DNA of 64,000 bases from Trichaptum fuscoviolaceum (GCA_910574455.1 CAJSYZ010000006.1:2408156-2472155), one strand, 5' to 3'; positions 23,647 to 35,669 are shown, numbered from the stretch's first letter. Numbers and translations: made by a program. The notes: generated from the letters alone by a model not told the origin.

Positions 23647-25302
23647 ATGAACTCTCAATTACCTCGCATTGCATCTCTTGATGGCGAGGAGCTCTTATCT
23701 CATCTATTGAACGCGTCGAATAGCGAAATCGAAGATCGTACGGTGAGTTGTGGTTAACCGCGTCATTCTTCTGTTTCTCACTGCTTAACTTTAGGAACGA
23801 ATAACTTTAGGCCAGCTAGTCCGGACCTACGTGAGCTCTCGTACGAGCCGTCTTCCAAATGCCGTCCTGCGACAGCTCGAAGGCTTCGAAGCGACAGAGG
23901 ACCAATTGCTTCCGATTAAGACAACTATCAACATCGCTGGACTGCTCTTCGACACCAGCGACGAAACAATGCGGTTTTTCCTGTCCAGAAATGTTGTCGC
24001 TACTGTTGTTGCCCTTCTGGACGGAATCTTAGGTATTCGCGTGGAGACGACATCGAGTCAAGAAGATCGGCTTGAGACCTGCATCTCATGTTTCATGTTG
24101 ATATTCATGGCAATGCGTTGCACAAACGGTGTGCTGTGGGTGGTGGAGGCTTTCGAGAATGACTTCCTGTCCATATTACTCAAGGCAACGGACGAAATGA
24201 AGCAAACCCAGGGATTAGAAGATTTTGTCAGAAGACTGAACGACATCATTGGGAAAATAATTGAAACAACTCCAGTGTACATGTCCTATTATTCTGTAAT
24301 AGCTGCTCTTTCCACCATCAAGGGCAGGCGCACTGCAGCAAGAGCCGTGCGTGCACAGGAGTCTGGTCCGTTGAAGGACAAGTGGGTCACTCTCTTCAAT
24401 CTCATTACTGAGAGGTGCACGGTTCAGGGGTTACTATCTCTTCAGCTTCGGAGAGTGCCCATTCAGTGCGCTAATGTATGCTCCGTCAATAATCCAACTT
24501 GCCGTATGCTGACTCTTCGATTGATAGGTCGAGTGCATCGTGGAGGCTCGTCGTCGGGACATGCATAGATGCGCCGGGTGTCTGTGCACGTTCTACTGCT
24601 CACCATCTTGCCAAAGGAAGGCGTGGAAACACGGTGATCATAAAGCGAAATGCAACAGTCCAGACACCAGAGAGGGTAGGTCGTCATTTAACTCGACATC
24701 AGTTATATCTCTAACTGCTCAAAGGTCTCTTCACTCAGGGCTCCCGAGACCTGGCTCTCCTTCCCATTCTGTGCGAGGCATCGATAGTCAAGAACATGTT
24801 TTCCATCTGCGCACAGGCCCGTAAGAAGTTTCCCAGTCTGCCGACTCATGAAATCTCCTTTTCCATCGACTTCATCGCAAAGACACCTAAGGTCGAAGTA
24901 CTGCACCTCTACGAGGTCATGGGCATTGTCCCGAACCTTAGCGTTATGATCCTAGCCGCTGCCTCTTCCAAACAGTTCGTCTGCCTTTCAACCCACGCGT
25001 TCTCTGTAGATTTCCCGATTTCTCCTCTTCCGAGAGCCCGTAGCCAAATCGCTTCGGCTATGGATTGCAAAGTCCTCTACAATTTATTGGAGGCTCTCCG
25101 GCAGCCCGTTGCGAACTCAGATAACCGTAAAGAATGCCTGGAAGCCGCTAAAAAAGCTAGTCAGATATTCGCAAGTCTGTTTGATGCAGTCAGCTTGGAC
25201 CTTCGGTCGTTCTTGCGGGATGGTAGCCGCAGGAAATGGTCAAGTTGGGATGCGAAGGATATAGTTTGCAAAGCCTTTGACCAAATCAAAACACTCGCAT
25301 GA
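23647..25302 (+). CDS. MYND-type zinc-finger protein, copy 2
   Basis: Paralog of the gene at 2583-4249, on the opposite strand. Exons are 23647-23742, 23795-24475, 24528-24675 and 24725-25302, giving 500 residues. The third exon encodes the MYND finger: HRCAGC, FYCSPSCQ and AWKHGDHKAKC, with all zinc ligands kept. Introns 1 and 2 are phase 0 and intron 3 is phase 1, as in copy 1. The N-terminal part has RLPNAVLRQLEGF and ETMRFFLS, and the C-terminal part ICAQARKKFPSLPTHEISFS; both are shared with copy 1. Partner and function are unknown. No break is seen. Confidence 0.75.
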
Positions 25303-25490
25303 TCTGTTTTAATCATTTGTCCTTTCGTAACAACTAGGCCTTCTACGATAGGCCATTTGAAATCGGAGTTATGTATCCTACTACATGTACATATATCATC
25401 TCTGATGAAGATTCAACGGTGTCAGCCTCAAATCGCCCCACCAGCAACATACTTGCACTGTATTATACGCTCGATAAAGGTGATTTAAAC

Positions 25491-26440
25491 TCATATAATA
25501 TTGATAAACTCTTCCGAGGTCCGAATTGAGGATAGCAACGAGTAAACGAGAGAAATCCAATGAATCCTCACGTTTGCTGCTAGAAATCGAGTTGAATCCG
25601 GCAAAAATGCAGAGGTTCGCGTAAGAAGTCCCAATCCATACGTAAGGGCGAGGTGAGGTCGGTTGTAGGAGTATATGATGCTAGGGTATAGATAATTCGT
25701 CTTGGCGTCTATCATTGGTATGCCTAATGGATTAGACAATAGGCTAATGCTGATGTTCTGCTTAAGATTCGAGTAGATACTTGATAAGTCGGGATTCCAG
25801 AGCCACGGCACTGAACTGGAGCTATACTGAGGTGCGCCAAATGTTGAGTATGAGGACATTGTTTTCATCTTCCTCCAGCGTTACCCGTATCATTGCGTCC
25901 ACATTGATATTGTCGAGACCGCAGAGCATCCGGCCCAAGGTAAGGGATGTAAATTGAAGCACGTTGTAAATCGGGCGCGGTTTTGTCAGATTGACCAAGT
26001 AGTTGACGTAGTTTGACATCCAAGACCTCTACCGTTGTCACAGTTTCGTTATGAGTGACATCCACAGATTATGTCCCAATGTATACGTCGCACTGGAACA
26101 ATTTCCCACTGGATACATCGGCTCCACCCATCGTTGTCAGCCAAATTGAAGATCCATTGACATTCATGTCGTGAGTCGAACTCCAGAACACGAGTGTACA
26201 AGAAGTGGTGGGAAAGCATTGCACTCGTCCCTGCAAGGACTAGGAAGACCATCTGAAAGCGGGGACCGAACCAATGCGGTTGGGGTATGAGCGCATTGGA
26301 AGCCTCCCCGGTGAATGCTATCGTGTTTACACTCCTTGGAAAGAAGAGGCGAAAAATCGAAGGTGCCAGCGATTTGCATGCGATTTTGCGCATTTGCATG
26401 GGGCTGGGCTGTCAGATCATTACTGAGGAGCCCACTCCCA
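25491..26440 (-). pseudogene. Wrecked copy of the four-pass membrane protein
   Basis: Pieces of the membrane-protein family appear in the right order but in different frames. Near 26300-26180 a piece reads MVFLVLAGTSAMLSHHF, equivalent to the first membrane segment of the gene at 6223. Near 25950 a piece reads TSLTLGRMLCG, and near 25810-25650 a piece reads VPWLWNPDLS, NISISLLSNPLGIPM and ALTYGLGLL. The second and third membrane segments and most of the extracellular domain are missing, since only about 950 bases remain of an expected 1600. It shares more sequence with the member at 6223 than with the pair at 50-62 kb. It lies just downstream of and convergent to MYND copy 2. Confidence 0.75.
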
Positions 26441-28049
26441 TGCAGAGGGCTCACGTTGATGATGAGTAGATAAGAGATAACGTGTCTGTAGGCCAATGAA
26501 AATCTGGAGCTTATTCAATCTTATTCTGAAGGAAGCGTTACCAACTACGACAGCGACTCAGAGCTATCTTTTCGGATAGTTTCATCTATATCAAATAACG
26601 AAGTTATGGTGAATGCTTGTGCTCCTAGTAAGCTAGCAAGCTAGTAAGTATATGTGTATCTTTATTGGCAAGAATATCGTACCTCCATGGCCTTTTATAA
26701 TACCCTTAACAGGAGATCATCATACATGGACAGTAGTTCCTCTGCTTATATCTCAGATCAATGACTAAGTGGAAAGGACATCCAAGATTATGCAGTCACC
26801 TTTCGGTGTTAAGAGTTACTTGAGAGGATGGTCTACCAAGTGAGGGCAATGGAAGAGTAAGACTTCGACCAGTGCACTGCCCTGGTCCGTAGAAAATGGG
26901 TAAGGTAACGGAGACTGATGAGTATTACATACCATGACGTTATACTCCTGGCTCATTCACTGTAGCTCCTCCATCCTACTTGAGTTGGTTGACCGTCGCC
27001 CAGCACTTACTACAAGAGCGCTATCGGCAAGAGGCTCGGGGTCGCATCCTTTAACATCGTTGGCTAGTGGCAGAAGAGAGTGCGATTACGCGGCACAAAG
27101 CAGTCCTGCCATGAATTGATGAGCCTATGTATAAATCAAACGAAGTAATATTGAAGCTCACTGGTAATACTTCGATACAAATCCAGGCGACTCGGACAGC
27201 AGTGTTCATTAAGCCTAAGAGCTCTCCGCATGACCCGGCTCTACAAAAATCATGCATGCGACCTGCATCAGATCCAGTATTTACGCGGAATCCTCGAGTA
27301 CAACCAGTTGTAGCATGGCTCTGTTGTAGTGGGCGATGAGGAGATTGTAAATATTGAAGGGGATGGAGAGGAAGCAAAAGTTTCATTTGGAAGTTTGGAA
27401 GACCGCCGTGAGAAAACTTGAACGCCGTTCCCTCCGTGGCAAGCCAGTAGCACTGGTGCCCAAAACCCCTAACTGATATTGCATTCCATCACACCAAAGT
27501 ACGATAAGACAACGGCGACGAAGCACTAGAGCGAGCAATTGGAACATCTTATAGGAAGCGAACATAAAGGTAATAACTGGTGAGCAGGTTTCTGATGTGT
27601 AGTCAACAGCTCGGAATTGGATTCCCTCCCTCGTCGACACGAAAAGACCATCATTAGCTCAAGCTAACTTGGTTCCGTTTTGGATGTCTCTTCAAGGTAA
27701 GATCTACTATACAAAGAAGAGCTCGTTCACTCTAGTGTATACACTACTCAGTCACTACGCTGTAGGGTTACTAGAGGGCAGGACGTGCAAGGGGCAGCTA
27801 CATCCAATGATTCAGAACCTACGAAGACACTATGTGATGGAGAGGATGTGAATAGTGGAAATTAGAAGGGAGAAAGAAAGGAGATAAGGCGGAGGTGAGA
27901 GAGAATCTGAAGTAAGAAAGAGAACTTTCGACTAATTATCACACTCGTCATGCTGCTTCGCTTTCGAAGCGTAGGATATCCAACTCCCTTGATTCCCGTA
28001 CTTTGCTTTATTGTGTCCTACGGACTGCGTCTGGCGAAGTTGTAGATGC
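26441..28049. other. Intergenic region
   Basis: About 1.6 kb with no supportable gene. A small direct repeat of CTAGTAAG-type units lies near 26630-26650. Open frames at 27051-27386 (minus) and 27127-27339 (plus) overlap each other, lack family features and are not called. Confidence 0.45.
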
Positions 28050-29288
28050 TCATACTCCTTCCTGTAGAGCTCGCTCGGCGTTCATCAAGAAGCTCATCGG
28101 AGCGGCCTCTATCGCAGTGTTCCAGTGTGGCTTGGGTAGCCTCCTGTTGCTCGCGAGATGTTCTGCCTTTGTCTGCCGCTCGCGCTCGGCGCCGATAGGG
28201 AAAGAAACAGCATCACCTCTCATAGAGGCGTTCCAGCGGAGTTTATGGTCGTTATGATTCTCGATGATCGTGACCGCAGTCCCGGAGCACCCCGGGATGG
28301 TTCGAAGACTGGCGTTGTTGCTCGATGGCGTGCTGTGAGGAGAGTTATCCTCAAGTCGGCCGTCGGTGGAGTAGCTATCCGCTAAAGTAGGAGCGTTGGA
28401 CAGAACACTGTGTTCGCTGTCTGACGAGTCCTTCGCGGTAATGCCTGTCGTTTGGAAGACAGCGCCAGTAGAAGCCAATCCTTTATTTGCTGTGACCTTC
28501 ATCGCCCTTATCCGGGCGAGCCCTGACCCAGGCGGCGCTGATACCACGAACTGCACAGGAGTACGCATACGTATCGGTGTGGGAATTGTGCACGCCTGCG
28601 TGCGCTCTATCCACTCCTGTACGTTGTAACTTGTGGTCTCCTTTGCGTTCCTCGTGCTAGAGTCGCCAGGAGTCACGGACGCTTGAGATGGCGACGCAGC
28701 GCGTATCGAGGAGGATGTCGTCGACAATGAATCGAGCCTTTCTTCGTCATCTGGTACTGATAATGAAGCAAAAGACATCATGTGAGGATGTCGCTTATGC
28801 GGGGGGAGAGGCGGCGAGCATAGGCGCATGTAGTCGTCGTATCCCATTCCTTGAATGGCTACCGGAGAGGCTGGTGATACAGGCTTAGTCGACGTCTTGA
28901 AGGAGTGAGCGATCGGCGAAGCGCATTGTTGGCGAGCTTCATCCTCCCCAGTCCCCTTCGTACACCCAAAGAGCCCATTCTCCTCGGCCTCGAACTTTCG
29001 CTCACCCCTCTTACGAACAGGACCTCCTACGCTCCGAAGATGAATAGGAAGTTTGCTTCCATCGTGTACCGGAAGTGCACCAGGCTTCGGAGCACGCGAA
29101 ATGCGAATTGGCACCTTCGACACTGAAAATTTCTGATCCATCCTGTCCTGGAGACAAAGAAAGTAAGTCTTTATTACATGCATAAAGAACGTCGATCTTA
29201 CTCCTTCAAAAAGGACAATCGCACCGCGAAGGTCATATGACCTGGTTGGCTTTGGCTGAACAAGCTCGGTGCTCTTATGCGCGAACAT
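28050..29288 (-). CDS. Ser/Pro-rich disordered hypothetical protein
   Basis: Two exons: 29288-29202 and 29147-28050, giving 394 residues. The intron (GTAAGA to CCAG) joins RGAIVLFEG to DRMDQKFSVSKVPIRISRAP. The open frame extends upstream without a stop, but that part reads as 5' untranslated sequence and the ATG of MFAHKSTELVQPKP is the likeliest start. The protein is rich in Ser, Thr and Pro, has basic patches (GGPVRKRGERK) and no membrane segment or known domain, so it is probably mostly disordered. Two related motifs lie near the C-terminus, WNASMRGDAVSFPIGAER and WNTAIEAAPMSFLMNAER, an apparent internal duplication. Function unknown. Confidence 0.6.
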   Translation of the reverse strand: MFAHKSTELVQPKPTRSYDLRGAIVLFEGVRSTFFMHVIKTYFLCLQDRMDQKFSVSKVPIRISRAPKPGALPVHDGSKLPIHLRSVGGPVRKRGERKFEAEENGLFGCTKGTGEDEARQQCASPIAHSFKTSTKPVSPASPVAIQGMGYDDYMRLCSPPLPPHKRHPHMMSFASLSVPDDEERLDSLSTTSSSIRAASPSQASVTPGDSSTRNAKETTSYNVQEWIERTQACTIPTPIRMRTPVQFVVSAPPGSGLARIRAMKVTANKGLASTGAVFQTTGITAKDSSDSEHSVLSNAPTLADSYSTDGRLEDNSPHSTPSSNNASLRTIPGCSGTAVTIIENHNDHKLRWNASMRGDAVSFPIGAERERQTKAEHLASNRRLPKPHWNTAIEAAPMSFLMNAERALQEGV

Positions 29289-29998
29289 CTTGTTTGTGAG
29301 TTGTTGATTTGATAAGTGAGCTAACTGGAGATGATTGCTTCTAGAAGCGTGAGCGATGATAGTAGGTTGAATGGGGGTCTGAAGTAAAGAGGTTTCATCT
29401 CGCGTTATGAGCCTCTTTATGCGTATCAGAGCACAGCCACACTTGTTTGTGGCCTGAACATCCCCCGCCTCGTTGCAGTGGCCCGACCACCCCTCGGCGG
29501 CGGTTGGCGCTCCTCCGCTGGCCCCACAATAGGGCATGTGTGTGGTGAACGCCGCGTGTCGTGGTCTAATCATGCCTCGTGTCGTGGTCTAATCATCTCA
29601 ACTTGTGGTCTCCGGGCACGATGTTCTTTGTCTTTGTGAGTTGTCCGGTTCTATTGCTCGCAGCGACGGTTCAGTCTCACTGGTTGCCACAGTGTCGACC
29701 CAATCAGAACTTCCCGCCCTGTCTCTTTATACTACTCGTGGTTGTCGGTCTTTCACACCAAAGAGGCGCATTGCAGAAACGAAAGTTAATGCCGCGTCGC
29801 GACGCGCTCCTTAGATGAGGTTGTCCTATCAATTATGAACTCAGCGCTACCTAACATTGTACCAGAGCTTCCTGCCAATCGAGGACCGATAGCACTTTCC
29901 ACTAGTACTTAGCGTCAATAATTTGAGGCCATGTGTCATCGGTCAGCATTAGAACAGTTTGTTTATATATATTAGACTATTTAAAACAAATTATAACT
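29289..29998. other. Intergenic region with short direct repeat
   Basis: Upstream region of the disordered protein. A 19-base unit, CGTGTCGTGGTCTAATCAT, occurs twice in tandem with four bases between, at about 29554-29595. No gene is supported. Confidence 0.5.
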
Positions 29999-30104
29999 GC
30001 CCCTATAGCTCAGTGGTAGAGCGCGTCACTCGTACTCACAAATGTTACATTACGAGTCACATCACGTGATGATGAGGTCGGTTGTTCAATCCAGCCTGGG
30101 GGCA
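29999..30104 (+). tRNA. tRNA-Thr (anticodon CGT) with intron
   Basis: The cloverleaf folds fully. The acceptor stem is GCCCCTA with TGGGGGC, the D stem GCTC with GAGC (30008-30011 and 30019-30022), the anticodon stem CGTCA with TGATG (30024-30028 and 30070-30074), the variable loop AGGTC, and the T arm GGTTG-TTCAATC-CAGCC. The anticodon CGT at 30031-30033 reads the Thr codon ACG. A 34-base intron (30035-30068) interrupts after position 37, the standard place for eukaryotic nuclear tRNA introns. Within it, TTACGAGT can pair with the anticodon region ACTCGTA, as expected for splicing. The discriminator base is A at 30104; no CCA is encoded. Confidence 0.9.
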
Positions 30105-30600
30105 TAATTTTCACTTAACTTTTTCTAATCTATCGGTATCTTGTAAAGACAATTTTATTATTAAAGCCCCCTTCAGACCGAGGTCGGTTGGTGGCATAGA
30201 TTCTATTTAACTTTTAATAATCTAACAGTACCTTAGAGAGATGATTTTATTATTGAAATGGGGGAGGGAGTCAATATCCTAGTCCCTCTTTGGGAAGGTT
30301 GCTTTCAGGGCATGTTCCGTACCCCGTGGCCCAAGGGAGTATCCCATTCTGTGCCAGGGGTCAATTTGTTTGGAAGTCAGTTTGTGTGAAGCAGCCACGT
30401 TGGAGCATGTCTTTCTAAGGTACCATTAATTTATAAAAGGTTAATGAAATATATGCCCCCAGGCTGGATTGAACAACCGACCTGGGTCTGCACAGACCGC
30501 GGTTGGTTGTTCAGATTGGCCTGGGGGCAAAATTAGCTGATGTAGGTCTTTTGATTTAACTTTTTATAATTTTATAAAGACGATTTAGAGTGCAATGGGA
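30105..30600. repeat. Cluster of duplicated tRNA 3' halves with shared AT-rich tail
   Basis: Three further partial copies of the tRNA 3' half follow the tRNA gene. One at about 30179-30262 (direct) keeps AGGTCGGTTG and then GGCA, with an internal deletion. One at about 30414-30483 (inverted) is the exact complement of the last 30 tRNA bases. One at about 30499-30595 (direct) starts with GGTTGGTTGTTCA and ends CCTGGGGGCA. Each is followed, in its own orientation, by the same AT-rich tail seen after the intact tRNA (TTTAACTTTT, AATCTA, then GATTTTATTATT). The inverted and last direct copies form a hairpin of about 77 bases. None is a complete tRNA. Confidence 0.7.
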
Positions 30601-31329
30601 GGTAATTGATCTTTGATTATACAACTACCAGTCTCACATTGGGAGCTAGATCAACTGTCCGGATGTCATGCCTGCAAATTTGCAAGTTCTGCCATGTAGC
30701 AAACAAATCTGAGATACTCCGATATAATCAAAGACTTCTTGTTCAACGACTTCGGCTTTGATTCCTTTTCGCCAGCATTGCATTCTACATTGGACGGCTA
30801 AAGAAGACCCGTTGCTACATGTAAGTCGTTTACAAGGTCTGACTTACTTGCTGATGTATGTATATGTGGCCGCTCAAGCCTGAACCACGACAGCCTGCCA
30901 CGTCTTCTCCGAGTCGGACCATGTTGTGGTCGCAATGCGCAGGCACGATGTTGTCTACTTACAAATCATGTTCGATAAGACGGCCGACATATATGTAATA
31001 TGTTAATGTCCGCGAGAGATAACGCATACTGTAGTGCGATCAGTGGATAAAAATAACACCACATATCCTATGAGTATGTATAGAGTAAGCGCTTGACGAT
31101 GAATTGGAGCAAAATGCGGGTTTTCCATAGTGGATGCTAAATGTAGGTTCCCGGGTCTCCCTTAATGAGAAGGTCACCGAGTCATTGCAGTCCGGGTGGA
31201 CAATGCTGACAGACCTGCCGACAGCTACATTTTAGCTGACTTAGAAGACTCTCGAGCTCGTACGATTTATAAAGCTATGAAATAAGTTGCAAGTTAGCAC
31301 CCATTATCTGAATAAAGCTGGTACGCACA
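30601..31329. other. Intergenic region
   Basis: No gene, tRNA or transposon end is seen in these 729 bases, which include the upstream region of the hydrolase pseudogene. Confidence 0.5.
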
Positions 31330-32455
31330 ATGGTCTCCACTATTACTAGTCAATCAGTGCCACTGGGAGACAGATTCTCTGCATTCAACATCTCCACTCA
31401 TGCATACAAAGTCGTGGAAGAGCATCCGATTCTCGTAGATGTATCGATTCCGAAGTCGCTTGCAGGTGGTCATAAAACAAAGGCCCCCATTCTCGTCCGG
31501 GTACATGGTGGAGGACTTGTTCGTTACGCACATCCATCAAGAGCAATGATATAAAATCTAACATCTCATGCACTAAATGCTCCAGGTGTGCGGTTCGCGC
31601 GACTTCGCAGACTGGTGTCCAGCATGGATCATTGAGCTCGCGCTCAAGCACAACGCAGTCCTGGTCCAGCCCGACTACCGTCTTCTTCCCGAAGCAGTCG
31701 GCGAACAGATCCTCGATGACATGGTCGACTTCTGGGCCTGGCTTGGGAGGGACCTTCCGTCGATTATCCAGGAGAACGGTATCGAGGTAGATATGGATCG
31801 TGTGCTGGTCTCGGGGGAGAGCGCGGGCGGGTAACTTGCACTCCAAATTGCTCTGTCGTTCAACTTGTCACCGACAGCTTAGCCGCGTGACCTCGTATCG
31901 AGCTTCCCTATGCTCTACCTGCGTTCTCCCCGGTACACGCAGCGCTACCATAAGCAGATCCTGGACATGCCACAGCTGCCTGAGTCCCTCATTGATGCAC
32001 ACCTTGCTTCCATTGCGAACGCGCCCGGAGGCAAGAAACCCGTGGTATTGAGCACTCCAATGGCAAGCGGGCCACTAGTGGACACCCCACGCGGCGCCCT
32101 AACATTCGCACTCATCCAGCACGGCCGTTTCGCGGACGTCATAGGCCAGGACAGAGATCCGGCACCCGGGAAGAGAAGGCTGCATCCGGAAGATAGAATC
32201 GCCGACGGCCGCGTGCTTCCCCCGACTCTGTTCATTCATGGGATCGGAGACCCGGTTGCGCCAGTTGATGCGACGGATCAGTTCATTGAGCTTTTGCGGG
32301 AGAAAAAGGCTGTAGCTGGAGTGGATGATGGAAAGCAAGAGACAGAGGTATTGGGGTATATCAGGGTGCCTGGTGAACATGGGTTTCATTCCAATGTGAA
32401 GTTGGGGGATAAGATGTGGACAGACAAGGCTGTCCCTTTCATTGAGATGCACTGA
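31330..32455 (+). pseudogene. Alpha/beta-hydrolase (esterase/lipase) with two in-frame stops
   Basis: Member of the esterase family with an oxyanion-hole motif HGGG (near 31505) and the nucleophile motif GESAGG (near 31814-31831). A short intron from about 31530 to about 31585 joins HGGGL to VCGSRDFADW. The catalytic His is probably in GEHGFHSNV near the end, and the Asp in HGIGDPVAPVD. Directly after GESAGG comes TAA (31832-31834), then 15 coding-like codons (LALQIALSF...), then TAG (31880-31882), then the same frame continues with RDLVSSFPMLYLRSP to the end. Splicing out the stops with the available GT and AG sites shifts the frame or meets a new stop. I therefore read this as a recently inactivated gene; stop-codon readthrough or a sequencing error is less likely. 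Confidence 0.75.
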
Positions 32456-35400
32456 TTTAGGGAGTAGCTGTTATAACAGTGGCAAGTAATGGGCCGTGGC
32501 TTTAATCCACTCACTCGTTATTTTTGAAGTGTTCAGCTGGAACAGCTTTTTCACGTCGATAGAACAATCTCTCTTAGGAATTCAGGGTCCACGTCAGCTG
32601 GTTTGCGAAACACCATAAGACGAAGATCTACCTCCAAAGCCATCCTAAGGTCAATCGCATTCGACTCTTGAGTAATGTTCGAGTAGAACAGCAATCATAC
32701 GAGAAGCATAATTTATTGGAGAGATAATTAGTCAAAGACATTCAGCTCACAAAGTAAGATGAGTAGATCTAACATACCTCAGGCTCACATTCCCCGCACT
32801 GGCAACTTGAACACTTAATCAAATTTTCAAGGTACTTAACATGTGTATGAGATCGGTGTTATGCAGATGGAAAGGCAAGGATGTCTTGACTCTTGAGACG
32901 GCGTCAGTCGTTTCCTCTTTCTCTTATGGTGATGCAGGCGGCGGCGCGGCGCACAATAAAGCGAACTTGAAACCCACAAATTAAACCGGCCCTGAACTCA
33001 AAAGTTAGGGTAGGCTGGCTTGACTTACTAGCATCACAAAGTCAACCGCGGCGGAGCCTATGACATTTTCCTTTTCTCGTCACCTTTACTGCGAAACAAA
33101 TTGCACAGAGGCCTGCGTTTCCTCTTATCGAGAAAGCTCTATATTTATCCATGTCTTGCTCGGGCTTGAGACGAGTTTCCGCGAACTGGTGTTTCCACTT
33201 TAGCATCATATCATGGTCACTCAACTTCTTTGGCCATCTCGCTCAGTAGTCTCGAGTCTCACATAGAAGATACATATCTTTCAGAGGCTTTCAACCACAT
33301 CTGGTATGTCATGCAGTGTAGAGGGCCGGGGACCTCGAGCTCAGAAGTGCTGCTGAACTTGAAACAGGTGTGTTCCGCAATTCACCTTTTGCAGTATATC
33401 GAGAAAAGAACCTACTTGGTACCTAAGGTGTTTCATCAACAAGATCTCACCGAACTCTTGAGTGGCGCGAAGCAAGCTTGCGCCCAATTGATCCTTGGCA
33501 AGTCTGCAGCCTGCCGTATATCAGCTATGGAACAACGGGGCTTAGTTGGTATCCTTTCCACTTTCTACCGCCAACTAGCGCGACTCCTGAGTTCCGTTGC
33601 CCGGTCGGCCCTACCGCCTGCACAAACTTCTGTCTACAGAGGACGTCGGTGCAGGTAAAGCTCACTGTGAAGAGCTCTAGGCTAATTTTAAAAAAGCATC
33701 AGGCGCAACACTTCTTAAGCGATAAACATACAAACGACCGTCATGCCGAAGCACTCATGATGTCGCCGCAGGCCATCCTTGAATGTACACTAGCATTATC
33801 CAGCAATTATTACCAGGCTTATAGATGATATATTACAGACTATGAAGGTGAGATGCTCACAAACTCTTGGCTCGAGACGGCCTGATGAACATTCTGTCTT
33901 TTATTCATACGACCTGACGAAACCCATTGTTGGTGGTTGTTCACGGAGGCAGAAATTCTCAACCGTATTCGCCTCTGCATTGGGAGGCGAAACTTCTTAA
34001 TTTGCCATCTATGTTGTTAGACTCCTAATAGAAGGCTATCACACCTGTGGACGACGAACTCTGTGTGGCGGTAGCGGATGGAGAGACCCTATATAAGACA
34101 TGTAATCCAGTGGCACGAACTGCATTCAACCTGCGTCTTGATCGCTACAGTACCTCCTTTCACTCTTGCTCCAGATGCTTTGCTACTTCGTTACTGCTTA
34201 CGGGAAGATATACGGCGTCCCTGGATAGGGTGTTCAATGCAGTCACCAGAAATAATCTTCATTCAAAACACACAGACTCCACCACCATGGAGACAACAGT
34301 CCGGTGTCAAGGATGCAAAGTCTTCTGTGCGCCCGAAATCTCAGCAGATGATTTCAAGGTCAAGAAGCTTGTACTAGATAAGAAGCCAAATTAGTAGATG
34401 GTGCAGTTTTTCACGGTAGTCTAAATATCGTTACACCGTATCTGAACTTACTTTATACGCCAGTAATTAATTATGACGAGCAAAGGAGTGAAGATTACGG
34501 CCTAGAATCTCTTCAACTTGCACTCGCGTTCAGTAATTCTCAATTCATACGGTCTCTTGTATGACAGAAGTTATAAAAGTTACAGTGTCAGATCGACCAA
34601 TGCGTCTGTATGGATGCATCTAGATGTATTTCTTGTGTCAGTGAATCCATAGCAATCGGTCAAAATGATTATATATATATATACATTTCTTAGAGCAACA
34701 ATTGGTGTGAATGCTTATTTCTATCCTTCCGGGCCCTAATTTCATGCAGCTGAACACTTGTATAATGCTTGAGTTGTCAGTGGACTTGCTATAGATTTAT
34801 CGGACACTTGTATCATAGTCATGGTTCCAGATACTAACGCCGGGAAAAGCAATCAGCGTTTAGTACGATGGTCTACTAAGTAAGTACATTTGACTTGCCG
34901 TTCACCGAAACAAGCATCGTGCACACGTAGAGACACAGCCCAAGTCAAATACTCCTTATGTTGGGGTTGATAGAAGCCGAGGAAGTTCAATAGGCATATT
35001 GTGTCCTTCAATTGAAAAGACTGCTGAACCTAAAATATCTTTGCTAACTGAAGGTAAACTTGAAGTGCCAGAGATGGATCCAGACAGAGATCATCTTTGT
35101 TATGGAAAGCCATTGATTCGCGGGATATACTACACATAAAGAATCATGATGGTGTTATAGATGACATTGGTTTTGATCCGGGGCCGGGCTTCAACTGAAG
35201 GGTGTTCACTGTTGCCACCTTTATCTCGATAGTGAGCTATGTAAGATTTACACGTCAAGATCGAGAGTTCAGGACCCTCTTTAATGAGAAGTTATATAAC
35301 TCAATATACATTTCCAAGTATGGTGAGAGTGAGTCTCTGTAAGTCCTCAGATCAGTGTATGGTAGCACCAGCCGTACCCAATCGCTTAGTGTTTGATAGC

Positions 35401-35669
35401 CAGTCCGGGTGGCGGTCATCGCGTACTGTCACAGTCACGTGTTCAAGTCGTTACATTTAGTCACTGGCAATGGCAATGGCACGGGAACGTTCATTCTTTA
35501 GTACTAGCGGATGAATTATGTTGCATAAATGATGCTAGAGTATATCCCAAACAATTCTATCCTTTTATCACAAGGTAGTATGATGCGATGTTATTAGATA
35601 GGGGAAACAGAAAGACGATGCGTGATATAACGTGTGGTACCTGTCACAGTATCACGGTCTCACTCAAGC
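32456..35669. other. Gene-poor region
   Basis: About 3.2 kb with no confidently called gene. An open frame at 33230-33658 lacks an ATG and has no family features. At 34287-34394 a 35-codon frame begins METTVRCQGCKVFC, about 200 bases after a TATATAA at 34089. It could be a small expressed gene but the evidence is weak. The rest is AT-rich with an (AT)n tract near 34670-34682. Confidence 0.4.

Noticed and set aside
26934..27386. Possible small gene near 27 kb
   Set aside because: Competing frames on both strands and no promoter, intron or motif support.
31831..31882. An intron explaining the stops in the esterase
   Set aside because: Removing 31831-31877 meets TGA after a few codons, and removing 31831-31882 shifts out of the conserved frame. 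Either also deletes the helix after the active-site Ser.
33230..33658. 142-codon open frame on the plus strand
   Set aside because: It begins at TTG, no upstream exon could be joined, and it has no recognisable domain.
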